This document shows, in pieces, positions 10,898 through 20,603 of a stretch of 64,000 nucleotides of DNA. Below the pieces are notes generated by a model, which was not told the origin of the DNA, made no database searches, and worked only from the letters and a program-made list of their open reading frames with translations. Position numbers and translations under genes: made by a program. The stretch covers positions 1,426,001-1,490,000 of the forward strand of contig OX442319.1 of assembly GCA_949358305.1 (NCBI GenBank), written 5' to 3'. Source of the DNA: Strigamia acuminata. Taxonomy: Eukaryota; Arthropoda; Chilopoda; Geophilomorpha; Linotaeniidae. Positions within the stretch are counted from its first letter, which is position 1, and each line of letters starts with the position of its first letter.

Positions 10898-11822
10898 TTT
10901 ATAAAAATATAATTGAATCGGTCTTTTTTACTATTTTAGCGGTGGAAAACTTCGAATCGTAACTAGAATCGGATGGCGCAGTCAGGATGGTTACTGAAAC
11001 ACGTCTGCTGGTCTGGTCTGGAAGCGAATGATCTCAATCTGATCTGGCTCTCCTTTAATAGCAAGGGGCTGGGGATCCTTAGATCACCTAGTTCCTGATT
11101 GGCTGGTTCGTTATCAACTGATTGTATAACGAACGTATCATTTTCGTCATCAGTTCTCTACTAAGTCCGTTCTTTTCGACTTTTAGTCTTTACCGATAAA
11201 ATAAAATTCCTTCGAGAGATTATTTGTAAATATTTTCCCAAATTTGTATGAAAATAAAATAGATTCATTTCAACTCTTGTAAATTGTTTCCAATTATTGT
11301 AACTTTTCTTAAAGACTGGACTTACTTCGAAATTCCATTTTCTGCAAGGTTTTTCTTTTTCTTGCGATTTGTAAAACATGTTTAGACTTGTTTTTTTTTT
11401 TTTTTTTTACTTTTATCTTTTCAAGAATAAAGCAAATATCTAAATATACTTCTTCTACGAATTCTTGTTATTTCCAATTCTCCGAATTTTGAAAAACTTC
11501 GATTAAAACTTATCTCAACATCATGTGATAGATCTTAACAGTAATTTGTTGCAATTCTTTCGTGTAGAATTTGAATTATTCATTTTCCTCGAGAAAATGC
11601 ACTTTTTTAATTCTATCGAGTTAATTGCAAATCCTAATCTTCAGTGGAACTTTCACATGTGAGATTAGTTGGTAGTCTTCGAGATCCCTTAAATTTTCGA
11701 GCGAAAATAATGAAGGAAAATCCACTACGTAATTCTATTTCATCAGTTTACTTTCTTCGTACGGAGATATAAACTGAAAATCTAATTGTCTGTTCTTTAA
11801 CTAATTTTTTAGTTAAAATATT
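10898..11822 (-). other. Gypsy-1 copy 1 5' leader (part)
   Basis: Non-coding leader between the primer-binding site and gag, interrupted by the Copia insertion; its remaining 69 bases are at 17007-17075. Stretch 11621-11663 resembles the element's own primer-binding region (17042-17080) but is degenerate. No long ORF is seen. Confidence 0.75.
11818..11822. repeat. Copia target-site duplication ATATT (left)
   Basis: ATATT is repeated at 17002-17006 on the other side of the Copia element. Five bases is the usual Copia duplication length. Confidence 0.9.
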
Positions 11823-12054
11823 TGTTAGAGAGTTTTGTTACAATAATTAATGTGTTAGAGATTAAGTTGATTTGTGGAACGAGTTTGTTAGTATTAATGT
11901 TGAGTTGAATTGCATTGTGGGATTGAGTGAACTTGATGATTGTCGTTGAAAATCAGCGCGAAGCGCTTGTGTGTACTTTGAAACTATTTTGGACATTATA
12001 CCAGTTTGTTTGTTTATCTAAGTGATGTGTGGACATTTATTTCTCATTCTAACA
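11823..12054 (+). repeat. Copia 5' LTR
   Basis: 232 bp with the inverted ends TGTTAGA…TCTAACA. Should contain the promoter; no clear TATA box was identified. Confidence 0.95.
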
Positions 12055-12067
12055 TGGTAGCAGAGGA
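12055..12067 (+). other. Copia primer-binding site (initiator Met tRNA)
   Basis: TGGTAGCAGAGGA follows the LTR with no gap. It is complementary to the 3' end of animal initiator-Met tRNA (…TCCTCTGCTACCA) over 13 bases. Confidence 0.85.
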
Positions 12068-12171
12068 AGGAACTTGCTGAAACTCAACACTGTGGAGGAA
12101 AAAAAGGTTAGAAAAAGCAGTAAAACGAAAACCGAAACCAACCAGTGGAAGCGTGCATAAAGCGGGCACGG

Positions 12172-15100
12172 ATGAGCTTTTGGGAGGACAATAGACTTTT
12201 ATCTGAGCTACGAAAGTTAGTGGAAACAGAAGAAGAAAGTGCATCAAGCAGCAGTGAGGAGGAAACCACATCAAGCAGGGATAATAGAAAAAGCAACACG
12301 GATAGCGACGAGGAAACCACATCAAGCAGTAGTAGTGAAGAGGACCACAAGATGGCGCACCGTAAAGAAAACACGTACGGAATTCCAGCACTTACTGATC
12401 AAAATTATGCACTGTGGGCCTGTCGTTTAGAAGACCATTTAAGAGGGAAAAAATTGTGGAAACCAGTAATCATAGAAGATGAACCGCCACAAGGAAAAGT
12501 GAAAGGAGACGATGAAGACAAGGCTTGGAATGACTATGACGACAAAAATGCAAAGGCAAAAATGATGTTAATAGACAACATGAGTGAGAGTAAACAGATG
12601 ATGTATATGCATGAAAAGAATGCTAAAAAATTATGGAAAAAAATAGAAGAAGACATGCAGAGTACAACAGAAAAAACAAAAATAGAGGCAAACTATGCGG
12701 TTTCACATATAACAATGGAAAAACATGAAACCGTGGATGACTACTGTAATCGAGCACAAGGATTACGACAATGCTATTTACAAGCTGGAGGAGTGATGGA
12801 AGAAACAGAGTTAATCTTTCACATAAAGAATGGACTGAGAAGAGAGTTCCAGAACGCTAAACAAGCATTGAATTTTCAAAAAGGATTACAAATGGCCGAT
12901 TTAAGAAGCGGGCTAAAGCTGTGCGAAGGGGAAAAACAAAATAACGAAAAAAAACCCACAGAGAACATACAAAAAGCCAGGGAGAACAGAAATATAATTT
13001 GCTATAACTGCTCAGGCAGGGGCCACTACAAACGAGATTGTCGCAGCAAACAAAAATGTTACAATTGCGGACGGCCAGGGCATTTGGCAGCAGACTGCAA
13101 AGATGAGAAAAAACCCGACAGTGACAGCAACAGAGGTCGTGGCAGAGGAAGAGGAAACTTTGGAAATAGAGGAAGAGGAAGAGGCCAGAAACAAAACGTG
13201 ATGACAGCAGTTGAGAAGCCAAACAAGCATATTTGTGAAGAAATAGCTGAAAAAATATGGAAAACTGAATTTAAGAGAAACAAAGATGGCGACCTGATCC
13301 CACATGAAACTTTAGTTGCAACAGGGCAAAAAATCAAGATTTGCAATTGTGTGGAAAATGATAAAGAATTGAAAATAGAAAGATCAATGATGGTAAAAGA
13401 AATACAAGAAAGAACAGATGAGAAAGAACACCATATTGAGTGGATATCTGATTCGGGGGCAACAAGCCACATTACAAAAGAACGTGATTTGTTGATAAAT
13501 GTGCGTGCAGATGGCAGGGAAATTGAAACTGCATCAGGAATCACGAATACCGATGCAATTGGAGACATGAAAATTAGCCATGATGAAGGAAGAATAGAAA
13601 CATTACTAAAAAATGTTTTATACGTGCCAGGAATCTCAGACAATTTATTATCTGTGCCAAAAATGACAGATAACGATTTTGTGGTTGTGTATGACAAGGA
13701 AGAGGTACGGATTGCACATAAAACTGAAGTGGAAATTGCATTTAACGATTATGCGATGCGTGGAAAGCGAATAGGAGACAGATATATTGTCAAAACTCAA
13801 GCACAATCAATGGAAAGCGGATTTACAGCCAAAGAAAAAATAAAAACATGGCATTGCAGAATGGGACATGTAAATTTCCGTTCAATAGATGAGATGAGGA
13901 ACAAAAACGCTGTGAGAGGGTTAGAATACAAAGATGGACCGGAAAACCAAATATGCGACGTGTGCATAATGAGTAAAATGACAAAACGACCGCGAAAAGG
14001 AATAAATGAAAGACAATCGACAACAGTAAACGAATTGTTACACGTAGACTTGATGGGATCTTTGAATCCTAAAACACCCACGGGAAAAAAATACATAATG
14101 ATTATAGTCGATGATTTTTCGAGAAAAATGGACATAACATTGTTGAAACACAAGAATGAAGCGGAAAATGCCATAAAAACGTTAATTGAAAAATGGGAAC
14201 GACAAAAAGAGAAGAAAGTAAAATTTCTCAGATCAGACAACGGAGGTGAATTCACATCAGATGTATTTGAAAAATGGTTGACGGACAGAGGAATACATCA
14301 CCAGCTGACAACGGCACACACGCCAGAGAGCAACTCCGTGGTTGAAAGAATAAACAGAACCGTGATGGAAATGATAAGATGTTTGCTAAAAGACTCTGAA
14401 TTGCCAAAATATTTTTGGGGTGAAGCAGCATTAACAGCAATGAAGATACGTAACCATTGCATAACAAAAGCACATGGACTTACACCGGAAGAAGTATGGT
14501 CTGAATACAAACCCAGCGTGGCTTATTTTAAGAGATTTGGGTGCACAGCATTCATGTTGGACAAAAGAAAAAAGAAGAAATTGGATGACAGATCAACAAT
14601 AGGAATATTTATTGGCTATGCGACAAACAGAAAAGCCTACAGAATTTATGATATCAAAGCAGACTGTGTGAGAGAAACATCAGATGTAAAATTTGACGAG
14701 ACAGAAAATGGCGTACACAGATGGAAAAATAAAAAAGAAGAAGACAAAACGGCACCACCTACGGCAGATGACAGTTCAGATGAAGAAGAAACCATAGATT
14801 TGCATACAGATGAACAAGTGGAAATTAACAATCAAGATGAGCACAATCTAGAAGAAGGTAGCAACGGGGATAATGAACAATTATCAGAAAATGAAGAGAA
14901 CATTGATGAGGAAAATACAGAGACAAACAACGAGATACAAGAAAATAATAGAAACACCACAGAAGATGATGACAACACAGATGAAGACGAAACACAACAA
15001 AACGCGAATCACGAGCAAAATAAGAAAGGAAGACCAAAAGGAACGACTAAAGAGGAAATGGAAAAAAGAAATAAAGCTGAAAGAAAACAAAATGAAGATG

Positions 15101-16713
15101 CATTACAAGAACAAGGAGTAAGAAGATCACAAAGATTAAAAATCAAAACTTCTGTAAAATTGACGCGAGAAATGCAGATACCAAAATCATACAAAGAAGC
15201 AATGAAAAGTGATCAAAAAGACAAATGGCATGACGCAATGGAGGAAGAAATGAAGGAAATGAAGAGATTGGACGTATGGAAGTTGGAGAAACGAATTGAG
15301 GGAAGAAAAACAATAAAATGCAAATGGGTCTACCGATATAAACCAAATGAAGAAGGAACAGAAGGACGATTTAGAGCGAGATTAGTCGCAATCGGATGTT
15401 CACAAACTTACGGCGTTGACGTGGACGAAACATATTCACCAGTGATCAGAATTGAATCCGTCAGATTTATTTTTGCATTTGCAGCAAAACACGGAAAAAT
15501 TGTACGATTACACGACGTAAAAACAGCGTATTTGAACGCAAAATTGAAGGAAAAAATATGGATGGAACAACCAGCCGGATTCAAGGAAAAAGGGAGAGAA
15601 GATGAGATTTGCTATTTAATACGAAGCATATACGGACTAAAACAAAGTGGACGAACTTGGAATGAGCTGATTGACCAAATATTGAAATCAATGGGACTAA
15701 AGCAATCCAAGGATGATGAATGCTTGTATTATATATTCATTGAAGTTGATTATATGATAATTGGATTACACGTGGATGACATGTTATCAGTGGCTAGCAA
15801 TATAACATTTGAAAACAAGATTTTGGAAAAACTAAGAAAGGCAGTAAACCTAGTTACCCTAGGAGACGCAAAAACTGTTTTAGGAATGCAACTAGAACAA
15901 ACTAAAGGAAAAATTTTCGTGCATCAGAAAGCATACGTACAGAAATTACTGGAAATGTACAGCCTAGACAAATGCAATGGCGCAAAGTCGCCGGGAGAAC
16001 CAAACCAAAACATTGATGAATGCCAAGAAAGCCAAAAAACGGATAAAAAAATCTACCAAGAACTGTTAGGAAGATTACTATACTTGGCAACGCACACCAG
16101 ACCAGATCTAAGTTTCACGCTAGGAAACTTATCGCGTTACAACCAGGAACCGAGAGAAATTCATCTGGAAGGATTAAAAAGAGTTCTACGTTATCTCAAA
16201 GGAACTGAAAATTATGGCATCACGTACGGAAGTGAAGGAAAGACATTAGAAGTATTTACTGATGCTAGCTGGGATAAAACTATGGACAGCAAATCATTTT
16301 CGGGATTATTAGTTTTGTATGGTAAAGACTTAATTCATTGGAAATCAAAGAAGCAGAAATTCGTAGCACAATCAACGACCGAAAGCGAATTGGAAGCATT
16401 TCATGAAGGCATCAAAGAACTGATCTGGCACAGAGATTTAATTGAGGATTTGAATAAAGAAGATTTGCAGGGAAAAGGAAAAATCTATTGTGATAGTTTA
16501 AATGTAATTACACTAATGACTGAAGGGACGCACAAGATGCGAACAAAATTTTTGAATAGAAGAGTAAATTTGGCTAAAGACCTGATTACAAGCCAAAAAG
16601 TGGAAGTGAAACATATTCCAGGAGAAGACCAATTAGCGGATTTCTTAACCAAGAATCTATCCGGAGTGAAGATCAAAGAAGTTATGAACATTTTAATGAA
16701 CAGTAGTGTTTGA
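12172..16713 (+). CDS. Copia Gag-Pol polyprotein
   Basis: The single frame ends at TGA 16711-16713. It is also open upstream (GTG at 12145), but the first ATG is 12172, giving about 1,513 residues. Gag has two CCHC knuckles at about residues 277-309 (CYNCSGRGHYKRDC, CYNCGRPGHLAADC) followed by an RG-rich stretch. Protease has DSGATS near 425. Integrase has the HHCC finger (WHCRMGH…CDVC) and the triad VDLMG near 625, SDNGGE near 687 and E (VVERIN) near 723. RT carries HVDD near 1200. RNase H carries TDAS near 1363. An acidic, low-complexity linker (about 860-960) joins integrase and RT. No frameshift or stop is seen, so the element may be autonomous. Confidence 0.96.
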   Translation: MSFWEDNRLLSELRKLVETEEESASSSSEEETTSSRDNRKSNTDSDEETTSSSSSEEDHKMAHRKENTYGIPALTDQNYALWACRLEDHLRGKKLWKPVIIEDEPPQGKVKGDDEDKAWNDYDDKNAKAKMMLIDNMSESKQMMYMHEKNAKKLWKKIEEDMQSTTEKTKIEANYAVSHITMEKHETVDDYCNRAQGLRQCYLQAGGVMEETELIFHIKNGLRREFQNAKQALNFQKGLQMADLRSGLKLCEGEKQNNEKKPTENIQKARENRNIICYNCSGRGHYKRDCRSKQKCYNCGRPGHLAADCKDEKKPDSDSNRGRGRGRGNFGNRGRGRGQKQNVMTAVEKPNKHICEEIAEKIWKTEFKRNKDGDLIPHETLVATGQKIKICNCVENDKELKIERSMMVKEIQERTDEKEHHIEWISDSGATSHITKERDLLINVRADGREIETASGITNTDAIGDMKISHDEGRIETLLKNVLYVPGISDNLLSVPKMTDNDFVVVYDKEEVRIAHKTEVEIAFNDYAMRGKRIGDRYIVKTQAQSMESGFTAKEKIKTWHCRMGHVNFRSIDEMRNKNAVRGLEYKDGPENQICDVCIMSKMTKRPRKGINERQSTTVNELLHVDLMGSLNPKTPTGKKYIMIIVDDFSRKMDITLLKHKNEAENAIKTLIEKWERQKEKKVKFLRSDNGGEFTSDVFEKWLTDRGIHHQLTTAHTPESNSVVERINRTVMEMIRCLLKDSELPKYFWGEAALTAMKIRNHCITKAHGLTPEEVWSEYKPSVAYFKRFGCTAFMLDKRKKKKLDDRSTIGIFIGYATNRKAYRIYDIKADCVRETSDVKFDETENGVHRWKNKKEEDKTAPPTADDSSDEEETIDLHTDEQVEINNQDEHNLEEGSNGDNEQLSENEENIDEENTETNNEIQENNRNTTEDDDNTDEDETQQNANHEQNKKGRPKGTTKEEMEKRNKAERKQNEDALQEQGVRRSQRLKIKTSVKLTREMQIPKSYKEAMKSDQKDKWHDAMEEEMKEMKRLDVWKLEKRIEGRKTIKCKWVYRYKPNEEGTEGRFRARLVAIGCSQTYGVDVDETYSPVIRIESVRFIFAFAAKHGKIVRLHDVKTAYLNAKLKEKIWMEQPAGFKEKGREDEICYLIRSIYGLKQSGRTWNELIDQILKSMGLKQSKDDECLYYIFIEVDYMIIGLHVDDMLSVASNITFENKILEKLRKAVNLVTLGDAKTVLGMQLEQTKGKIFVHQKAYVQKLLEMYSLDKCNGAKSPGEPNQNIDECQESQKTDKKIYQELLGRLLYLATHTRPDLSFTLGNLSRYNQEPREIHLEGLKRVLRYLKGTENYGITYGSEGKTLEVFTDASWDKTMDSKSFSGLLVLYGKDLIHWKSKKQKFVAQSTTESELEAFHEGIKELIWHRDLIEDLNKEDLQGKGKIYCDSLNVITLMTEGTHKMRTKFLNRRVNLAKDLITSQKVEVKHIPGEDQLADFLTKNLSGVKIKEVMNILMNSSV

Positions 16714-16756
16714 ATTATTGAAAGTGTTGTTTTAAGTGTTTGAATAATTATATTAA

Positions 16757-16769
16757 CAAGAGGGGGATT
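16757..16769 (+). other. Copia polypurine tract
   Basis: AAGAGGGGGATT immediately precedes the 3' LTR. Confidence 0.85.
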
Positions 16770-17001
16770 TGTTAGAGAGTTTTGTTACAATAATTAATGT
16801 GTTAGAGATTAAGTTGATTTGTGGAACGAGTTTGTTAGTATTAATGTTGAGTTGAATTGCATTGTGGGATTGAGTGAACTTGATGATTGTCGTTGAAAAT
16901 CAGCGCGAAGCGCTTGTGTGTACTTTGAAACTATTTTGGACATTATACCAGTTTGTTTGTTTATCTAAGTGATGTGTGGACATTTATTTCTCATTCTAAC
17001 A
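16770..17001 (+). repeat. Copia 3' LTR
   Basis: 232 bp, with the same sequence as the 5' LTR at 11823-12054 as far as I can see. Confidence 0.95.
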
Positions 17002-17054
17002 ATATTTATCTCCAATATTCACTGTTGCAATTCAAACGAATTTAATTGCAACCT

Positions 17055-17073
17055 AATCTCGGTGGGACCTCCA
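17055..17073 (-). other. Gypsy-1 primer-binding site (tRNA-Gln)
   Basis: On the minus strand the LTR end is followed by CG and then TGGAGGTCCCACCGAGAT, complementary to the 3' end of an animal tRNA-Gln (ATCTCGGTGGGACCTCCA). The tRNA sequence is from general knowledge and was not searched. Confidence 0.8.
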
Positions 17074-17075
17074 CG

Positions 17076-18988
17076 TGTGACGGTGACGACCACAACTCCC
17101 ATTTAACAATGGTACCGGGAAGAGATCGCGATAAATAACAGTGAATACAATACGAGATAAATACAAGACAGTTTATTGTTGGCAAACAATATGCAGTGAG
17201 CTAAATTATACATAAGACTAATGCCAACATTTGGCAAGTTAACTGACTATTAAACTATACAAAGCATAGGCCAATTGGCCCTAAAATAATATCATTACGT
17301 GTTCTGGGATAAGGGAGCGGTTTCCCCATCGCTCGACCTGGTTTACAGATGTCATCTGAGCCGGATGGCTGTGTCCTGGAGTCCGATATGGTTTCGCTGG
17401 TTTCCTTGGTTCGCTGTGTAAATTATCGCACGTCGATAAATCGAATGATCTGAGCATTGCGGTTGACTTTGTCTGCACCGCCACAACTTTGGGAGGATAT
17501 TGGTGTAAGTAAATGTATTCATTTACTTATCAATATTCCGCTTATGAATTATATTTAATTCATATCGTTGTGAATTCTTATTTAGATATTTTGTGGATAA
17601 GTTGTCGTCAACTTATCGGTTACATTTGCGTCTTTGATGTAATCGTGATCGTAATTAAGTCTTCTGACTTGGTTAATCAACTTGTCGCCAAGTTAATATT
17701 TAGCTGTTATAAATAAAATGAAGATTAGGCTTCCCGTCGCAACACACAATTGCCGTCGAAAGAAAATATACGCCTTGCAATGCAGAACGGTATCAAGCGT
17801 CCCCTGCGTCGCGACACGGTCGTTCGTCTGGCGATTGACGGCATCACGTACACAGGAGTCGATAGCTCGCGGCTCCGCACAGCAGTATAATCTCTCGCGG
17901 TACTAATAATAGACCGACTACTTTGGCATCGAATACCATGAGAATCAGCTTGCCAAACACTTGGTGCTACTCGTGGTTACTGTAAAACAGACTGCTTTGG
18001 CACCATCCGGTGAAGGAACTAATTCTCAACAGCAACGATGCTACTTGCGGTAACGGAATACGTTCATACCGAGAAAGACCACATGGTCCTGTCCGGAGGA
18101 TACTGAATTGCACAACGGCGGGTTCTCCTTCGGCGTCGCAACCGTAAACTGTAACATTTATGCAACATAATGATCCCAGCACTTCGACTTCAATTGCCGG
18201 CGGTGGCATGATTCTGTAGAATCATGCAACGGTTCTTTGTGAATAAATCAACAAAGAACCAAAAGGTTTTTTTACGTGAACAACGAATCATATTTCTTAA
18301 GTAACAATACCAAACAGAAAATAATCAAACAGAGCTGCCGGATGGCCGGTTGTTTGGGTTTATATAACCTGACTGGATTAAGGATTAATCCAACTATCCA
18401 ATTGGAACATTGGTTCCATGAATTCCTCCAATCCCGTATCACCGGAAGTGGATACGGAGGAGCAATATGCTAATTCACACCACAACCGGAACTGGATACC
18501 CAGGACCGGAAATGGATCCACCAATCACATTGATCGGTTGACCGATTGATCGCTAAACATTCTGTCTTGCAGAAATGGAAGTTACATTGTATTTAACAAT
18601 GTCAGATATTTAATATATATTTATATTAATATTTAACACAATTTATTCACTTGATTAACTATATGTTTATATTTAATCATGAGGTTTTCAAGTTCGTATT
18701 CGAATTTACCGCTAATTGCGATCGCGCCATCTAGTGGCAATATGGAGCATTGACAAATGCGGGTTTTAGCAGACGACTCTTCGTAATTCGGCCGTGATAT
18801 ATTTATATCATGTAGAAATGAGTGTTCATTAATAATAAACGAACATCTTTGTATTTGAAACATCCCAAATATCTTTATTTAGGAATTATACCAGTTTTAC
18901 ACAGAATAAATTCGAGATATCATGATAATGGCGCAACAGCGCTTCTTTCTAAGAAAATAGGCATTTATAGCCATTGTAAACCGTCACA
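17076..18988 (-). repeat. Gypsy-1 copy 1, 5' LTR
   Basis: 1,913 bp, nearly identical to 1863-3775. This is the promoter-bearing LTR for the minus-strand element. TACG follows at 18989-18992. Confidence 0.94.
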
Positions 18989-19128
18989 TACGGAGCGCCC
19001 GGAGATGCGCTGTACCGCGCTCGGTACAACGAGGAATTGTACGCGGGCGCGTGTGTGCAAAACATGCGGTCGATTAGCGACGGTCCCTCCGATATGCACT
19101 CGCCGAGCGAACGGGGTCGGCATCCCAC

Positions 19129-19342
19129 GCCGAGAGAACCGTGCCGGAGAAAGAAAGTTGGAGTCGAAGCCAGCGAACGAGACTACCGGGAAACATCACG
19201 ATCATCGTTGCGAACAACGTTGGCACGACAAAGACTTTAAAAAGACAGGCACGCTCGGGCACCCGGTGGAAGGCGAATCCTCTCGATGGCGCGTCCCATG
19301 CCGAGGGAACCGTGCCGGAGAAAGAAAGTTGGAGTCGAAGCC
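19129..19342 (+). repeat. ~43-bp direct repeat flanking an exon-like copy
   Basis: The block containing GTGCCGGAGAAAGAAAGTTG occurs at 19129-19171 and again at 19299-19342. Between them lies a diverged copy of the open frame at 19859-20130 in the opposite orientation. In the plus frame both repeats encode the peptide PEKESWSRS. Confidence 0.7.
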
Positions 19343-19443
19343 GGGCGGCCGAATTCCGCCACCCGGAAGTGCGTTCGTGTCCAGTTGATCGGGGACGGAA
19401 AAAAGATCGTGGCTTGCGCGCCCAGAGACGGATGTTTGTTTGA
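19141..19443 (+). pseudogene. Diverged inverted copy of exon at 19859-20130
   Basis: The plus-strand frame includes the peptide NITIIVANNVG, matching NIVIIVANNVW in the minus-strand frame at 19859-20130. After this the two diverge and the conserved DED motif of the other copy is lost. The frame stops at TGA 19441-19443. Immediately after, the same frame is open again and encodes the peptide family described at 19444-19605. It looks like a broken duplicate and not a gene in use. Confidence 0.4.
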
Positions 19444-19605
19444 ATTTTAACGAGATGGAAAACGACGGAGTTTTGGTTGCCGGATTCGGTCGTAGCGGGG
19501 CACGCCGTTGGTGATGTTCCCGGCGCGCGATTCAAAGTGGTCAAAGTCGCTAATGTTTCGTTGTTGGCTTTGTACGGGGAGAAAAAGGAAAGACCGAGGT
19601 CTTAA
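19444..19605 (+). CDS. C-terminal exon-like ORF, inverted duplicate of 20254-20430
   Basis: Open between TGA 19441-19443 and TAA 19603-19605. It encodes a peptide with the motifs [13 protein letters not shown] and [13 protein letters not shown]. The same peptide, with about two substitutions (V to A, E to K) and the same stop, is encoded on the minus strand at 20254-20430. Conservation of the frame and stop between inverted copies supports a real last exon, but no start or splice sites were established. Family not recognised. Confidence 0.4.
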   Translation: MLTRWKTTEFWLPDSVVAGHAVGDVPGARFKVVKVANVSLLALYGEKKERPRS

Positions 19606-19612
19606 AATGTGT
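19463..19612. repeat. Inverted repeat, left arm (partner 20249-20398)
   Basis: About 150 bases are near-identical to the reverse complement of 20249-20398. A 636-base spacer holds another open exon frame. The arms carry the exon-like ORFs at 19444-19605 and 20254-20430. Confidence 0.85.
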
Positions 19613-19858
19613 TTGTTTGTTTTTTTTTTTTGTTTGTTTGCTTGTTTAGTGGCAAATTTGAATTCGATCGAGTTTCAAAAATAAATCGATCAAAACGTTA
19701 AAAACGAGACTTTAACGTAGAATTTCTCATTCGTTTTAATGGCGGCAACGACTTTTTGATCGGACGACACTATCGTTTATTACAAACAAACAACGGGGTG
19801 GCGAGTAAACCGAGGGACTTCGGGCGCCGCGTTAGCATCCAAGAAACAATTAGCTCAC

Positions 19859-20130
19859 CCGCGTGTTCGTCATCTTTGCTCGCCGCCGAGAGGATTTGCC
19901 TTCCATCGGGTGCCCGAGCGTGTCTGTCTTTTTTGAAGAAGTCTTCGTCGCGCCAAACGTTGTTCGCGACGATGATCACGATGTTTCCTCGCAGTTCGCC
20001 GACCTCGCGGTTTACCCGCTTCGCTCGTTGGATACGGAAGGTCGATCGGTTTATTTTTGAATTTTGGTCGCCGAGTTCGAATTTGCCGCCGAATTTGTTC
20101 GCGCGGTCTCTCGCCGTAATATGTTTTGTT
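19859..20130 (-). CDS. Probable internal exon, unknown protein
   Basis: A minus frame is open from about 20130 to a GTGAG splice donor at 19854-19858. It contains the segments FGGKFELGDQN, VGELRGNIVIIVANNVWRDEDFF and RHARAPDGRQILSAA. No ATG occurs in the frame, so it should be an internal exon. A diverged inverted relative lies at about 19186-19290. No acceptor or following exon was fixed. Family not recognised. The plus-strand ORF over the same bases is a shadow. Confidence 0.35.
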
Positions 20131-20248
20131 TCTTTTTTTTTTCTTTCTCGATTTTCTGTTTAATTTTTATTTATTTATTTGTTTATTTATTTTTTTATTT
20201 ATTAATTAATTAATTTATTTTTTTTTTTTACGAACCAAAAAAAAAAAC

Positions 20249-20398
20249 ACATTTTAAGACCTCGGTCTTTTCTTTTTCTCCCCGTACAAAGCCAACAACG
20301 AAACATTTGCGACTTTGGCCACTTTGAATCGCGCGCCGGGAACATCACCAACGGCGTGCCCCGCTACGACCGAATCCGGCAACCAAAACTCCGTCGTC
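20249..20398. repeat. Inverted repeat, right arm (partner 19463-19612)
   Basis: Reverse-complement match to 19463-19612 with only a few substitutions. Confidence 0.85.
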
Positions 20399-20430
20399 CG
20401 CCTCGTTAAATAACAACTACGATTAATGTG
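20254..20430 (-). CDS. C-terminal exon-like ORF (duplicate of 19444-19605)
   Basis: The minus frame ends at TAA 20254-20256 and carries the motifs [13 protein letters not shown] and [13 protein letters not shown]. It lies just downstream of the zinc-finger gene at 20604-21123 on the same strand. The 5' limit is uncertain because the upstream sequence is A/T-rich. Confidence 0.4.
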   Translation of the reverse strand, partial: HINRSCYLTRRTTEFWLPDSVVAGHAVGDVPGARFKVAKVANVSLLALYGEKKKRPRS

Positions 20431-20603
20431 GATTTTTTTTTTATTTTTATTTTTATTTTTATTCTTATTTTTTATTTTTAATTAATTAAAACAAATAAAA
20501 AGAAATGAAGAAGAAGTCATACAATACAAAAAAAAACAAAAAAACAAAAAAACAAAAAAAGGTCAAATAAAATCGAATGCACGGTCCACCGATGCTGTCT
20601 CCG

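Larger units (their letters stand above)
11823..17001 (+). mobile_element. Complete Ty1/Copia LTR retrotransposon inside Gypsy-1
   Basis: Two 232-bp LTRs bound the element, starting TGTTAGA and ending TCTAACA, with no difference seen between them, flanked by ATATT duplications. One long ORF encodes Gag, protease, integrase, RT and RNase H in that order, the Copia order. The primer-binding site and polypurine tract are in place. Identical LTRs and an intact ORF suggest a very recent and possibly active copy. It lies opposite in orientation to its host element. Confidence 0.97.
1863..18988 (-). mobile_element. Gypsy-1 copy 1, full-length Ty3/Gypsy LTR retrotransposon with nested Copia
   Basis: Two 1,913-bp LTRs, starting TGTGACGG and ending CCGTCACA on the plus strand, bound the element, with TACG target duplications outside. 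Coding order on the minus strand is gag, protease, reverse transcriptase, RNase H, integrase, the Ty3/Gypsy order. A tRNA-Gln primer-binding site and a polypurine tract lie at the expected places. A 5,179-bp Copia element plus its 5-bp duplication interrupts the 5' leader. Without it the element is about 11.9 kb. The one LTR difference I noticed (A/G near 2147 versus 17360) implies a very recent insertion. It disrupts no recognisable exon at its target. Confidence 0.95.

Noticed and set aside
12145-12171. Copia polyprotein start at 12145
   Set aside because: The codon is GTG; the first ATG in frame is 12172. Likewise ORF3 was started at 50578 because 50614 is TTG, and pol frames at 8048 (TTG) and 8516 (GTG) are entered by frameshift and not by initiation.
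12857-16691. Many antisense hydrophobic or serine-rich ORFs across the Copia element
   Set aside because: Shadows of the A-rich Copia coding strand; none has an independent domain.
17055-17073. A tRNA-Gln gene fragment
   Set aside because: Only the 3' end is matched and it sits exactly at the LTR edge, so it is a primer-binding site. No complete tRNA or rRNA gene was seen in the window.
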